Assembly (NCBI GenBank): GCA_009781635.1
Contig: WQXU01000004.1
Coordinates: 1-64,000, forward strand
Origin: Treponema sp.
GTDB taxonomy: Bacteria; Spirochaetota; Spirochaetia; Treponematales; Breznakiellaceae
Direction of reading: 5' to 3'
DNA length: 64,000 nucleotides
Part shown: piece by piece, positions 37,866 through 45,989 of the stretch
How positions within the stretch are numbered: position 1 is the stretch's first letter
Layout of the letters: the number at the start of each line of letters is the position of its first letter
Position numbers and translations under genes: made by a program
Notes under the pieces: generated by a model
Told to the model about the DNA's origin: nothing
Seen by the model: the letters and a program-made list of their open reading frames with translations, nothing else
The model's database searches: none

Positions 37866-39050
37866 ATGTCAGACGGAAGGTTCGGGATTTACGGCGGTCA
37901 GTATATCCCTGAAACATTGATGAGCGCAGTTTTGGAATTATCACAGATATACAACCGTTGGAAAAGTGATCCTGATTTTATAAACGAGTTTAACAGTCTG
38001 CTAAAAAAATACGCAGGAAGACCTTCTCTTCTTTACCATGCGCAGAAAATGACTCATGATCTGGGCGGGGCAAAGATATATCTTAAACGCGAGGATCTAA
38101 ACCACACAGGCTCCCACAAGATTAATAATGTTTTGGGACAGGCGCTCCTTGCCAGAAAAATGGGCAAGAACCGTTTAATCGCCGAAACCGGAGCTGGACA
38201 GCACGGAGTTGCAACTGCCACCGCCGCTGCCCTGCTTGATATGGAATGCCTGATATTCATGGGCCGCGAAGATATGCAAAGGCAGGCTCTTAATGTTTAC
38301 CGCATGGAGCTTTTGGGAGCGAAGGTAAACTGCGTTACATCAGGAACTGCTACTCTAAAAGACGCCGTTAACGCAACGATGCGTGAATGGGCAGGACGTA
38401 TAAAGGACACTCATTACTGCCTTGGATCTGTTATGGGTCCTCATCCCTTCCCTACAATGGTACGTGATTTTCAGGCTGTTATAGGACGGGAAATTAAAGA
38501 GCAGATCATGTCTTTGGAAGGCAGGCTCCCAGACTCAATCATTGCCTGCATTGGCGGAGGAAGCAATGCCATTGGTTCTTTTTATGAGTTTATAAAAGAC
38601 GAGAGCGTTGAACTTGTCGGCTGTGAAGCAGCCGGAAGAGGAATAGATACAAGGGACAATGCGGCAACTTTAACCAATGGTTCAGTTGGAGTTTTCCACG
38701 GCATGAAATCCTATTTCTGCCAGGATGAGTTCGGGCAGATTGCGCCTGTATACTCAATCTCCGCCGGCCTGGATTATCCTGGTGTCGGCCCGGAGCACGC
38801 ATACCTTTTTGACATAAAACGGGCAAGGTATGTTGCGGTTACCGATGACGATGCAGTCGGCGCGTTTGAGTACTTAACAAAGACTGAAGGAATAATACCT
38901 GCAATTGAAAGCTCTCATGCTCTTGCATATGCAATGAAATACGCGCCAACACTGGGCAGGGACAGGATCATTGTCCTTACATTATCAGGAAGAGGCGACA
39001 AAGATGTGGCCTCGATTGCCAAATACAAGGGGGCTTGCGTCAATGAATAA
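37866..39050 (+). CDS. trpB: Tryptophan synthase beta subunit
   Basis: Condenses indole with serine using pyridoxal phosphate. The ATG at 37866, with AAGGGG upstream, gives 394 residues, the family length; a longer open frame reaches back into the T-box and is not used. The PLP lysine lies in His-Thr-Gly-Ser-His-Lys-Ile-Asn-Asn, followed by [10 protein letters not shown] and the phosphate-binding Gly-Gly-Gly-Ser-Asn-Ala-Ile-Gly. It is the conventional TrpB1 type, expected to pair with TrpA, which overlaps it by eight bases. Wording of the N terminus ([13 protein letters not shown]) is like clostridial TrpB as I recall it. Confidence 0.97.
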   Translation: MSDGRFGIYGGQYIPETLMSAVLELSQIYNRWKSDPDFINEFNSLLKKYAGRPSLLYHAQKMTHDLGGAKIYLKREDLNHTGSHKINNVLGQALLARKMGKNRLIAETGAGQHGVATATAAALLDMECLIFMGREDMQRQALNVYRMELLGAKVNCVTSGTATLKDAVNATMREWAGRIKDTHYCLGSVMGPHPFPTMVRDFQAVIGREIKEQIMSLEGRLPDSIIACIGGGSNAIGSFYEFIKDESVELVGCEAAGRGIDTRDNAATLTNGSVGVFHGMKSYFCQDEFGQIAPVYSISAGLDYPGVGPEHAYLFDIKRARYVAVTDDDAVGAFEYLTKTEGIIPAIESSHALAYAMKYAPTLGRDRIIVLTLSGRGDKDVASIAKYKGACVNE

Positions 39051-39825
39051 AAATATCGAAAAAGCATTCCTGAATGGAAAGGCTTTTATACCTTTTATAA
39101 CAGGCGGCGATCCTGATCTTGAAACAACAGAAAAAGTTTTGTACTCACTTTATGAAGCCGGAGCGGATATGATCGAGATAGGGGTGCCATTCTCAGACCC
39201 GGTTGCAGAAGGGCCTGTAATTGAAGAAGCGGACAAACGCGCTCTTGAAGCAGGCTGCACAGTTGATAAATTGTTTGATCTTGTGGACAGAGTCCGCCCC
39301 TATATAAAAGTTCCTCTTTTGTTTATGACTTATTACAATCCGGTCTTTGCATACGGAATACAAAAGTTTACAGACAGATGTAAAAGCTGCGATCTTAACG
39401 GCCTTATTGTACCTGATTTGCCCTTTGAAGAGCGGGATGAACTTTTAAAACCCTGTATGTCGCGCGGCATTGAACTGATCTCTCTAATCGCTCCTACTTC
39501 CGAAGAGCGGATTAAAAATATAGCGGAAAACTCAAGAGGTTTTCTTTACTGTGTCTCTTCGTTAGGTGTAACAGGAGAAAGGAGCGAACTTGGAAATGAT
39601 GCCCGCAAAATGGTGGAACAGGCAAAAAGGTTTTCCGGCATTCCCTGCGCGGTCGGCTTCGGCGTCTCTACACATGAGCAGGCCAAAGAGATCGCAGAGT
39701 TTGCAGACGGCGTTATTATAGGCAGCGCTATTGTTAGAATCATAGCCAGACACGGAAGGGGCTGCATACAAGAGGTTTCGCAGTTCGCAAAAAAAATAAA
39801 ACAGGCTTTAAGTCAAGGAGAATAA
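39043..39825 (+). CDS. trpA: Tryptophan synthase alpha subunit
   Basis: Cleaves indole-3-glycerol phosphate to indole, which is channelled to TrpB. The start at 39043 (Met-Asn-Lys-Asn-Ile-Glu) overlaps trpB by eight bases and gives the normal length of 260 residues; an earlier in-frame ATG lies inside trpB. Phe-Ile-Thr-Gly-Gly-Asp-Pro-Asp is at 18-25, and the catalytic Glu of Met-Ile-Glu-Ile-Gly-Val-Pro-Phe is Glu45. At the position of the second catalytic residue (Asp60 of E. coli) the motif reads Ser-Asp-Pro-Val-Ala-Glu-Gly-Pro, with Glu56 replacing Asp; this variant is, to my recollection, common in Firmicutes. Confidence 0.96.
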   Translation: MNKNIEKAFLNGKAFIPFITGGDPDLETTEKVLYSLYEAGADMIEIGVPFSDPVAEGPVIEEADKRALEAGCTVDKLFDLVDRVRPYIKVPLLFMTYYNPVFAYGIQKFTDRCKSCDLNGLIVPDLPFEERDELLKPCMSRGIELISLIAPTSEERIKNIAENSRGFLYCVSSLGVTGERSELGNDARKMVEQAKRFSGIPCAVGFGVSTHEQAKEIAEFADGVIIGSAIVRIIARHGRGCIQEVSQFAKKIKQALSQGE

Positions 39826-39829
39826 AAAA

Positions 39830-40843
39830 ATGGTTTTTATAATGAACCCTGATGTTACAAGGGAGCAGATTAATACATTTATTTCCGGCTGGGAGAATAA
39901 AGGTTTTTCCACCATTTTAAGCGTCGGAACCGAGCATACCGCTGTTTGTTTAATCGGCAATACGGCGGCTGTGGATTTGGATCATGTCGTGCAGACAAGC
40001 GGTGTTGTTTTATACGGCAAACGAATTACAGAACGTTATAAGGCAGTTAACAGGGTTGTCCACGAGGATAATACCATTGTAAGGACAGGGGACATCTGCA
40101 TTGGAGAAGGGTATTTTACTGTGATAGCAGGGCCATGTTCTGTGGAAAGCGAAGATCAGATAATTCAAATTGCAAAAAGTGTAAAAACAAGCGGTGCCAG
40201 AATCCTTCGCGGAGGAGCCTTCAAGCCAAGGACATCGCCTTATGATTTTCAGGGCAAAAAGGCAGAAGGACTTGAAATGCTTTCAGCGGCAAAAAAAGAG
40301 ACCGGCCTTCCCATTGTTACGGAAATCATGAATCAGACGCAGATTGATTTATTTGAAGATGTAGACATTGTGCAGGTAGGAGCGAGGAACATGCAGAACT
40401 TTGATTTACTAAAGGCGCTTGGCAGCCTGAAAAAGCCGGTATTGCTTAAAAGAGGCCCTGCCAACACAATTGATGAACTGCTTATGAGCGCCGAATATAT
40501 CGTATCATCCGGAAATGACAATGTCATATTATGCGAACGGGGCATCCGTTCCTTTGAAACGATGACGCGTAACACACTGGATTTATCGGCAGTTGTTCTT
40601 CTTAAGCAAAAATCGCATTTGCCTGTAATCGCCGATCCAAGCCACGCCTCAGGGATTCGCAGCCTTGTGCCGCCTTTGGCAAAAGCCATTCTGGCAGTCG
40701 GCGCGGACGGCTTAATGGTAGAAGCACATAACAATCCGGCGGCGGCTCTCTGCGACGGCGCTCAATCCCTTGATTTGGATCAGTTTGATACGCTAATGAG
40801 GGATTTAAAAAACCGCGCTCAGACAGAAGGAAAAATAATATGA
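39830..40843 (+). CDS. aroF: 3-deoxy-7-phosphoheptulonate (DAHP) synthase, AroA/Kdo8P-like type
   Basis: First enzyme of the shikimate pathway, condensing PEP and erythrose 4-phosphate. The 337 residues begin with a ~70-residue ferredoxin-like regulatory domain and continue with a barrel of type I-beta: Ile-Ala-Gly-Pro-Cys-Ser-Val-Glu near 103, Leu-Arg-Gly-Gly-Ala-Phe-Lys-Pro-Arg-Thr-Ser-Pro-Tyr, Gln-Val-Gly-Ala-Arg-Asn-Met-Gln-Asn and Asp-Pro-Ser-His-Ala-Ser-Gly. AAGGAG lies nine bases before the ATG at 39830. Being within the trp operon, it would supply chorismate under tryptophan control. Its ATGA overlap couples it to trpE. Confidence 0.94.
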   Translation: MVFIMNPDVTREQINTFISGWENKGFSTILSVGTEHTAVCLIGNTAAVDLDHVVQTSGVVLYGKRITERYKAVNRVVHEDNTIVRTGDICIGEGYFTVIAGPCSVESEDQIIQIAKSVKTSGARILRGGAFKPRTSPYDFQGKKAEGLEMLSAAKKETGLPIVTEIMNQTQIDLFEDVDIVQVGARNMQNFDLLKALGSLKKPVLLKRGPANTIDELLMSAEYIVSSGNDNVILCERGIRSFETMTRNTLDLSAVVLLKQKSHLPVIADPSHASGIRSLVPPLAKAILAVGADGLMVEAHNNPAAALCDGAQSLDLDQFDTLMRDLKNRAQTEGKII

Positions 40844-42276
40844 TAAAACCATCTTTGGAAGAAATAAAAAAAGTTTCTAAAGGGTATAAAGTATCCCCTT
40901 TAGCGCTGGAAATTTTCTCCGACCAGAAAACTCCAATAGAAGTATTAAAGAACTTAAGAATAAAAAGCGATATGTGGTTCATTCTGGAAAGTGTAAACAG
41001 CGGCAGCAGCTGGGGAAGATATACATTCTTGGGATACAAGCCTGTTCTGAGCGTTTACGGAAAAGGAAAAAATACTAAAGTAAACGGAGAGGATACAGAA
41101 AAAGACGCTCTTTATGTAATAAGAGAATGGATGTCGCATTACAAAAGCCCTTCCTTTCCGTATCTGCCCCCGTTTACAGGCGGATTTGCAGGATATTTTT
41201 CCTATGACTTTGTAGAAAATTTCATTGCGGATCTGGAATTGAAAGCAAGAGACGAAGATGGTTTCAGGGATTTTCATTTAATGCTAATAGATAAAGTGAT
41301 TGCCTTTGACAATTTTAAACAGAAAATTTTTATAATCGTAAATATTCCTGTTGAAAATCTGGAAGACAATTACATTAAAGGTATTACAGAACTTAAAGAC
41401 ATTGAAAGACTAATATTGGGAAATGCATCAGGTGATGAACAGTCTTTTTGCGGTGAGTTTACATCACGTTTTTCCAAAGACTCTTTCAAAGACATGGTTG
41501 AAAACATAAAAACGCATATTGCAAACAGGGAAATTCTCCAGGCTGTCGTTTCCAACCGTTTTAAAGCTCCCTTCAGGGGCAGTCTTATGAATGTGTACCG
41601 CCTTTTGCGTACAATAAACCCCTCACCTTATATGGTTTATATGCGTCTTGACGATATAGAAATTGCCTGCTCATCCCCTGAAACTCTTGTGTCTGTGCAA
41701 AATGGGGAAATAAACTCCTTCCCTCTTGCCGGGACCTGCCCCCGCGGAAAGACTGAAGAAGAGGATGCGGCATTTATTAATGCTCTTTTAAAAGATGAAA
41801 AGGAACTTAATGAGCATGAAATGCTTGTTGAGCTTGCCCGCGAAGACATAGGGCGCATAAGCCGCAGCGGCAGCGTAAGTGTGCGCGGCTACAGAAAAAT
41901 CAAGAAATTTTCCCATGTCAGCCATATATCTTCCAATATTACAGGCCGCCTGCAGGAAGGCCTTGATTCACTTGATGTTATTGCATCTACTCTCCCTGCA
42001 GGAACTCTTTCCGGCTCTCCCAAAAAACGCGCCTGTGAAATTATTGATAAATATGAAGGCGTAAAACGCGGAGTATACGGCGGAGCCATCGGTTATATCG
42101 ACTTTACAGGGAACATGGACATGTGCATTGGGATTCGCATGGCGGTATTAAAGGACAATCATGTAACTGTTCAGGCCGGAGCCGGGATTGTTTTGGAGAG
42201 CGTAGCTGAAAAAGAATATCATGAAACCTGCAACAAGGCGCAGGCTCTTATGCAGGCATTAATAAATTCCAATTAG
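40840..42276 (+). CDS. trpE: Anthranilate synthase component I
   Basis: Converts chorismate to anthranilate. The 478-residue protein has the N-terminal allosteric region with Phe-Ile-Leu-Glu-Ser-Val near 47, equivalent to the tryptophan-binding Leu-Leu-Glu-Ser motif, and a chorismate-binding domain with Pro-Ser-Pro-Tyr-Met-Val-Tyr, Leu-Ala-Gly-Thr-Cys-Pro-Arg-Gly, Thr-Leu-Pro-Ala-Gly-Thr-Leu-Ser-Gly-Ser-Pro-Lys and Gly-Gly-Ala-Ile-Gly-Tyr. It lacks a fused glutaminase and no trpG follows; the amidotransferase must come from elsewhere (for example a shared PabA) or free ammonia must be used. PabB is the alternative name, but operon context favours TrpE. Confidence 0.94.
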   Translation: MIKPSLEEIKKVSKGYKVSPLALEIFSDQKTPIEVLKNLRIKSDMWFILESVNSGSSWGRYTFLGYKPVLSVYGKGKNTKVNGEDTEKDALYVIREWMSHYKSPSFPYLPPFTGGFAGYFSYDFVENFIADLELKARDEDGFRDFHLMLIDKVIAFDNFKQKIFIIVNIPVENLEDNYIKGITELKDIERLILGNASGDEQSFCGEFTSRFSKDSFKDMVENIKTHIANREILQAVVSNRFKAPFRGSLMNVYRLLRTINPSPYMVYMRLDDIEIACSSPETLVSVQNGEINSFPLAGTCPRGKTEEEDAAFINALLKDEKELNEHEMLVELAREDIGRISRSGSVSVRGYRKIKKFSHVSHISSNITGRLQEGLDSLDVIASTLPAGTLSGSPKKRACEIIDKYEGVKRGVYGGAIGYIDFTGNMDMCIGIRMAVLKDNHVTVQAGAGIVLESVAEKEYHETCNKAQALMQALINSN

Positions 42277-42290
42277 TAAGGATATAAAAA

Positions 42291-43301
42291 ATGATCAGAG
42301 AAGCAATTTTATCCCTTTCCAAAAGGGAGGATCTTTCTTACGAGAAGGCGAAGGCTGTAATGGACGAGATTATGAGCGGACTTGCAACGCCTGTTCAGAT
42401 GAGCGCCTATCTTACAGCTTTAAGTTTGAAAGGCGAAACCATAAACGAGATTACAGGTTCCGCTTTCGGGATGCGTTCTCACTGCATTCGTCTCCTGCAT
42501 GATGCCGATGCGCTTGAGATTGTCGGCACCGGAGGAGATCATGCCAATACATTTAATATATCCACAACAGCGGCGATTATCACGGCGGCGGCTGGCATCC
42601 CTGTAGCAAAACACGGCAACCGCAGCGCATCAAGTAAATGCGGGTCCGCCGATGTACTGGAAGCCCTGGGCATCAATATCGGCATCCCTCCTGAAAAAAG
42701 CGCCGGATTGCTTGCGAATATAGGAATATGTTTTATGTTCGCGCAGAATTATCACATCGCGATGAAATTTGTATCTCCAATCCGGCGCGAACTTGGTATA
42801 AGGACTGTTTTTAATATTATAGGACCTCTTACCAATCCTGCAGGAGCGAAGATGGAATTGATGGGCGTTTACGAACGTGAGCTTGTGGAGCCTTTAGCGC
42901 AGGTTTTATGCAATCTGGGAGTAAAAAGCGCCATGGTTGTTCACGGAGATGACGGTCTTGATGAAATTTCACTTTGCGCGCCTACTTTTGTATGCGAAGT
43001 AAGAAACGGATGGGTGCGTTCATACACAATCACGCCGGAACAGTTCGGGTTTAAGCGCTGCGATAAAAAAGAGCTGCAGGGCGGTCCGCCGTCTGAAAAC
43101 GCAGGGATTCTTAAGGCCTTATTGAGCGGACAAAGGGGCGCCAAAAGAGATGCTGCATTATTAAATGCAGCGGCGGCCATGTTTGTTACGGGCAAATATG
43201 AATCGATAGAAGATGCTGTACAAATTGCAAGTGAAGTAATCGACAGCGGCAAGGCAATGAAAAAGCTGGAAGATTTTATCCGCTTTTCAAACGAGAAATG
43301 A
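42291..43301 (+). CDS. trpD: Anthranilate phosphoribosyltransferase
   Basis: Transfers phosphoribose from PRPP to anthranilate. The 336 residues include Val-Gly-Thr-Gly-Gly-Asp near 78 (PRPP loop), Phe-Asn-Ile-Ser-Thr, Lys-His-Gly-Asn-Arg-Ser-Ala-Ser-Ser-Lys-Cys-Gly-Ser-Ala-Asp and Arg-Thr-Val-Phe-Asn-Ile-Ile-Gly-Pro-Leu-Thr-Asn-Pro. There is no N-terminal glutaminase fusion, so it does not supply the missing TrpG. It starts 14 bases after trpE with AAGGA in the gap and overlaps trpC by ATGA. Confidence 0.96.
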   Translation: MIREAILSLSKREDLSYEKAKAVMDEIMSGLATPVQMSAYLTALSLKGETINEITGSAFGMRSHCIRLLHDADALEIVGTGGDHANTFNISTTAAIITAAAGIPVAKHGNRSASSKCGSADVLEALGINIGIPPEKSAGLLANIGICFMFAQNYHIAMKFVSPIRRELGIRTVFNIIGPLTNPAGAKMELMGVYERELVEPLAQVLCNLGVKSAMVVHGDDGLDEISLCAPTFVCEVRNGWVRSYTITPEQFGFKRCDKKELQGGPPSENAGILKALLSGQRGAKRDAALLNAAAAMFVTGKYESIEDAVQIASEVIDSGKAMKKLEDFIRFSNEK

Positions 43302-44089
43302 TTATGAATATTTTAAGGGAAATAGCTGAACGCACCAAAGAGCGTATATTCATGCAGAAGAAAGATCTTCCGCCTGAAAAAATTATTGAAGCTGTATTTA
43401 AAGACAGCATTACTTATGATTTTCCTTTTGAAAAAGCCATTAACAGTAAAGACATAGCTTTCATTTGTGAAATAAAAAGAGCATCCCCGTCCAAGGGGAT
43501 TATTGCCTGCAATTTTCCGTATCTTGATATTGCAAGGGATTATGAAGAAGCAGGCGCACAGGCAATCTCCGTTCTGACAGAGCCGTACTGGTTTAAAGGC
43601 AGCGACAATTACCTTCGCAGAATTGCAAACTTTGCAGGCATTCCCCTTCTTCGCAAGGATTTTATTGTTGACAGCTACATGATTTACCAGGCCCGCCTGT
43701 TAGGTGCAAGTGCTGTTCTTTTTATATGTTCCATACTGGACGGGGAAACTCTTTTTGAATACATAAATATTGCTCATAAGATTGGCCTTTCCGCCCTTGT
43801 AGAAACCCACAGCGAAGAAGAAGTATACATGGCCCTTTCTGCCGGCGCAAGGGTAATCGGTGTCAACAACCGGAACTTAAAAGACTTTAATACAGATATG
43901 TCCTTAAGCGAAAGACTGCGGAAGCTGGTGCCGCCCGGTGTGCTTTTTGTCTCGGAAAGCGGCATCAGCTCAAATTCCGATATCATCAGTTTACGCAAAA
44001 TCAAAGCCAATGCAGCGCTGATAGGAGAAGCCCTCATGCTTAAGGAAGACAAAAAAAAGGCTTTATTGCAATTGCGCGGTGAATTATGA
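43298..44089 (+). CDS. trpC: Indole-3-glycerol phosphate synthase
   Basis: Closes the indole ring from CdRP with loss of CO2. It is a stand-alone 263-residue barrel, not fused to TrpF. Family signatures: Ile-Cys-Glu-Ile-Lys-Arg-Ala-Ser-Pro-Ser-Lys-Gly near 56, Leu-Arg-Lys-Asp-Phe-Ile-Val-Asp near 117, Gly-Val-Asn-Asn-Arg-Asn-Leu near 187 and Ser-Glu-Ser-Gly-Ile. The ATG at 43298 overlaps the trpD stop; a second ATG two codons later is possible. Confidence 0.96.
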   Translation: MIMNILREIAERTKERIFMQKKDLPPEKIIEAVFKDSITYDFPFEKAINSKDIAFICEIKRASPSKGIIACNFPYLDIARDYEEAGAQAISVLTEPYWFKGSDNYLRRIANFAGIPLLRKDFIVDSYMIYQARLLGASAVLFICSILDGETLFEYINIAHKIGLSALVETHSEEEVYMALSAGARVIGVNNRNLKDFNTDMSLSERLRKLVPPGVLFVSESGISSNSDIISLRKIKANAALIGEALMLKEDKKKALLQLRGEL

Positions 44090-44709
44090 GCAGGGTAAAA
44101 ATCTGCGGTCTTATGCGCATGGAGGATATATTAGCTGTCAACAGCGCGCTTCCTGACTATATCGGCTTTGTGTTTGCTCCGGGCCGCCGCCAGATAAGCA
44201 TTGAAACAGCTTCAGTTTTAAAAAAAAATCTTGATCAAAATATTTTGGCCGTGGGCGTTTTTGTAAATCAGCAGATTGAAGTAATTTCAAATCTTTACAA
44301 TGACGGTATTATTGATATAGCGCAGCTTCACGGCGATGAAGATTCAAATTACATAAAAAGGCTGAAAACACTCTGCCCCTGTCCTGTTATTAAAGCAGTA
44401 GGAATCAAAGATTCCCTGCCGGAATATGCGCGCCATCCCCCCGCAGACTTTATTTATAATGATTATTACCTGTTTGATACCCTGTCTGCCCAACGCGGAG
44501 GAACAGGAAAAACTTTTAACTGGAGCGCCCTTAAAAACTACAAGGGGCTTCCTTTTTTCCTTGCCGGCGGGTTAAATACCGCCAACATACCCCGTGTTAT
44601 AAGCTCTCTTAATCCTTTTTGCATTGATGTATCAAGCGGCGCGGAGACGGACGGAAAAAAAGATAAATACAAGATATCTGAAATTACAGAACTTGTAAAA
44701 AACTTCTAA
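44086..44709 (+). CDS. trpF: Phosphoribosylanthranilate isomerase
   Basis: Isomerises PRA to CdRP, between TrpD and TrpC. The 207-residue barrel begins with Val-Lys-Ile-Cys-Gly-Leu (Cys7 is the likely catalytic base), contains Gly-Phe-Val-Phe-Ala-Pro-Gly-Arg-Arg and Ala-Gln-Leu-His-Gly-Asp-Glu, and ends with Ala-Gly-Gly-Leu-Asn and Ile-Asp-Val-Ser-Ser-Gly-Ala-Glu. ATGA overlap with trpC. It is the last gene of the operon; the 32 bases before the convergent truB end show no convincing terminator. Confidence 0.95.
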   Translation: MSRVKICGLMRMEDILAVNSALPDYIGFVFAPGRRQISIETASVLKKNLDQNILAVGVFVNQQIEVISNLYNDGIIDIAQLHGDEDSNYIKRLKTLCPCPVIKAVGIKDSLPEYARHPPADFIYNDYYLFDTLSAQRGGTGKTFNWSALKNYKGLPFFLAGGLNTANIPRVISSLNPFCIDVSSGAETDGKKDKYKISEITELVKNF

Positions 44710-44741
44710 ATTTACTGCAGGTAATATTTAAAAGTCAGTCT

Positions 44742-45632
44742 CTATTCTGCAAACACGCATCCGTATTTCCAGCCGTTCCCCTTATTTTCTATAACGGCAA
44801 CAAGAGTATCCTTAAAAAAAACTGCCGCTGTCTCTTTTGCACAAAGTGCATTTGAATCGGATTTTATTAATATTTTACCGTTTACTATGGAATCAAGAGG
44901 TTTGCCGTGAAAAATATCTTTAGCTTCCCTTTGCGTAACTTCAAAGTACGGCATTCCAAGCAGGCTTATAATGTATTTGTCAACGGGATGCAAAACGCAA
45001 AGCGGCAGGCCAGAATCGTTATTATTAATTCCCAGTTTAAATCCTGCAACCTGCGTCCGTAAAAGTCCGCACAGATGCGCCCTGCTTCCGGCAGCAAGAG
45101 CTATATCCCGCGCAAGAGAGCGGATGTAAGTCCCGCTTGAACAATGAACAAAAATATCGGCAAAAGGCGGCGTATATGAGAGTAATTCCAGCTTATAAAC
45201 TGTGACTGCCCTCTTTAGCATCTTTGGAGTCTTCCCTTCCCGTGCAAGATCCGATGCGCGCTGTCCGTTTACATGGATGGCTGAATAAACAGGCGGCTCC
45301 TGCATTATCTCTCCTGTAAATTGATGGAGAACTTCTTCTATTTCCTTGCGGCTTGGCAGACCGGCTCTTGCAATTTCTTTTCCTTCCGGATCGAGTGTAT
45401 CTGTTTCAATTCCAAAATGTATTCTGCCCTCGTACTTTTTATCACAGTGCGAAAACCATCTTCCCAGTTTTAATGCTCTTCCTGCAAGGATTACAAGCAA
45501 TCCGCAGGCAAACCTGTCAAGAGTTCCTGTATGTCCTACCTTGGACGTATTAAGGGATTTTTTTATATCGTATAAAGCGTCAAACGATGTACAGCCTGCA
45601 CTTTTATTTAAAAGGATTAGCCCTGATTTCAT
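44742..45632 (-). CDS. truB: tRNA pseudouridine-55 synthase
   Basis: Makes pseudouridine 55 in the T-loop of tRNAs. The 296 residues carry Lys-Ser-Ala-Gly-Cys-Thr-Ser-Phe-Asp near 10 and Val-Gly-His-Thr-Gly-Thr-Leu-Asp (catalytic Asp39), then Tyr-Glu-Gly-Arg-Ile-His-Phe-Gly and Ser-Ser-Gly-Thr-Tyr-Ile-Arg-Ser-Leu. It overlaps rbfA by four bases and ends the rimP-nusA-infB-rbfA-truB run. Confidence 0.96.
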   Translation of the reverse strand: MKSGLILLNKSAGCTSFDALYDIKKSLNTSKVGHTGTLDRFACGLLVILAGRALKLGRWFSHCDKKYEGRIHFGIETDTLDPEGKEIARAGLPSRKEIEEVLHQFTGEIMQEPPVYSAIHVNGQRASDLAREGKTPKMLKRAVTVYKLELLSYTPPFADIFVHCSSGTYIRSLARDIALAAGSRAHLCGLLRTQVAGFKLGINNNDSGLPLCVLHPVDKYIISLLGMPYFEVTQREAKDIFHGKPLDSIVNGKILIKSDSNALCAKETAAVFFKDTLVAVIENKGNGWKYGCVFAE

Positions 45633-45985
45633 TCCTGTTTGTTTTCAACAAGCGATTCTATTTTTTTAATTAATTCGAAACTCTCCCCTATGCTTGTGTC
45701 CGCATGGAAACGAAGCTTTGGGATCTTTCTTATGTGCATTACAAGCCCAAGCTGGGACTGTATAAAACCAGCTGCGCTTTTTAAGCCTTCAATTTCTTTT
45801 TCATTTATCTTGCCGCGGATATCCGAAACATAGACATCTGCGTATGACAAATCTTTTGATACATCTACTTTATTGACTGAAAGATACGGATTAACGCGGG
45901 AGTCTTTTATTTTTCCTTCAAGGATAAGAGAACCTATCTTTTCCTGGATCGCCTGTCCCAGCCTTTCAGTCCTGAACCCCTGCAT
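45629..45985 (-). CDS. rbfA: Ribosome-binding factor A
   Basis: Assists late 16S rRNA maturation of the 30S subunit. The 118-residue KH-like protein starts Phe-Arg-Thr-Glu-Arg-Leu-Gly-Gln-Ala-Ile-Gln-Glu-Lys-Ile and shows Asp-Leu-Ser-Tyr-Ala-Asp-Val-Tyr-Val-Ser and Pro-Lys-Leu-Arg-Phe-His-Ala-Asp-Thr-Ser, all typical. It is four bases after infB and overlaps truB. Confidence 0.95.
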   Translation of the reverse strand: MQGFRTERLGQAIQEKIGSLILEGKIKDSRVNPYLSVNKVDVSKDLSYADVYVSDIRGKINEKEIEGLKSAAGFIQSQLGLVMHIRKIPKLRFHADTSIGESFELIKKIESLVENKQE

Positions 45986-45989
45986 AATC

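Noticed and set aside
44086-44709. trpC-trpF as a fused or frameshifted gene
   Set aside because: The two frames each have complete family motifs and are joined only by an ATGA overlap.
44710-44741. Terminator between trpF and truB
   Set aside because: Only a short TTACTGCAGGTAA-like repeat without a U-run is present.
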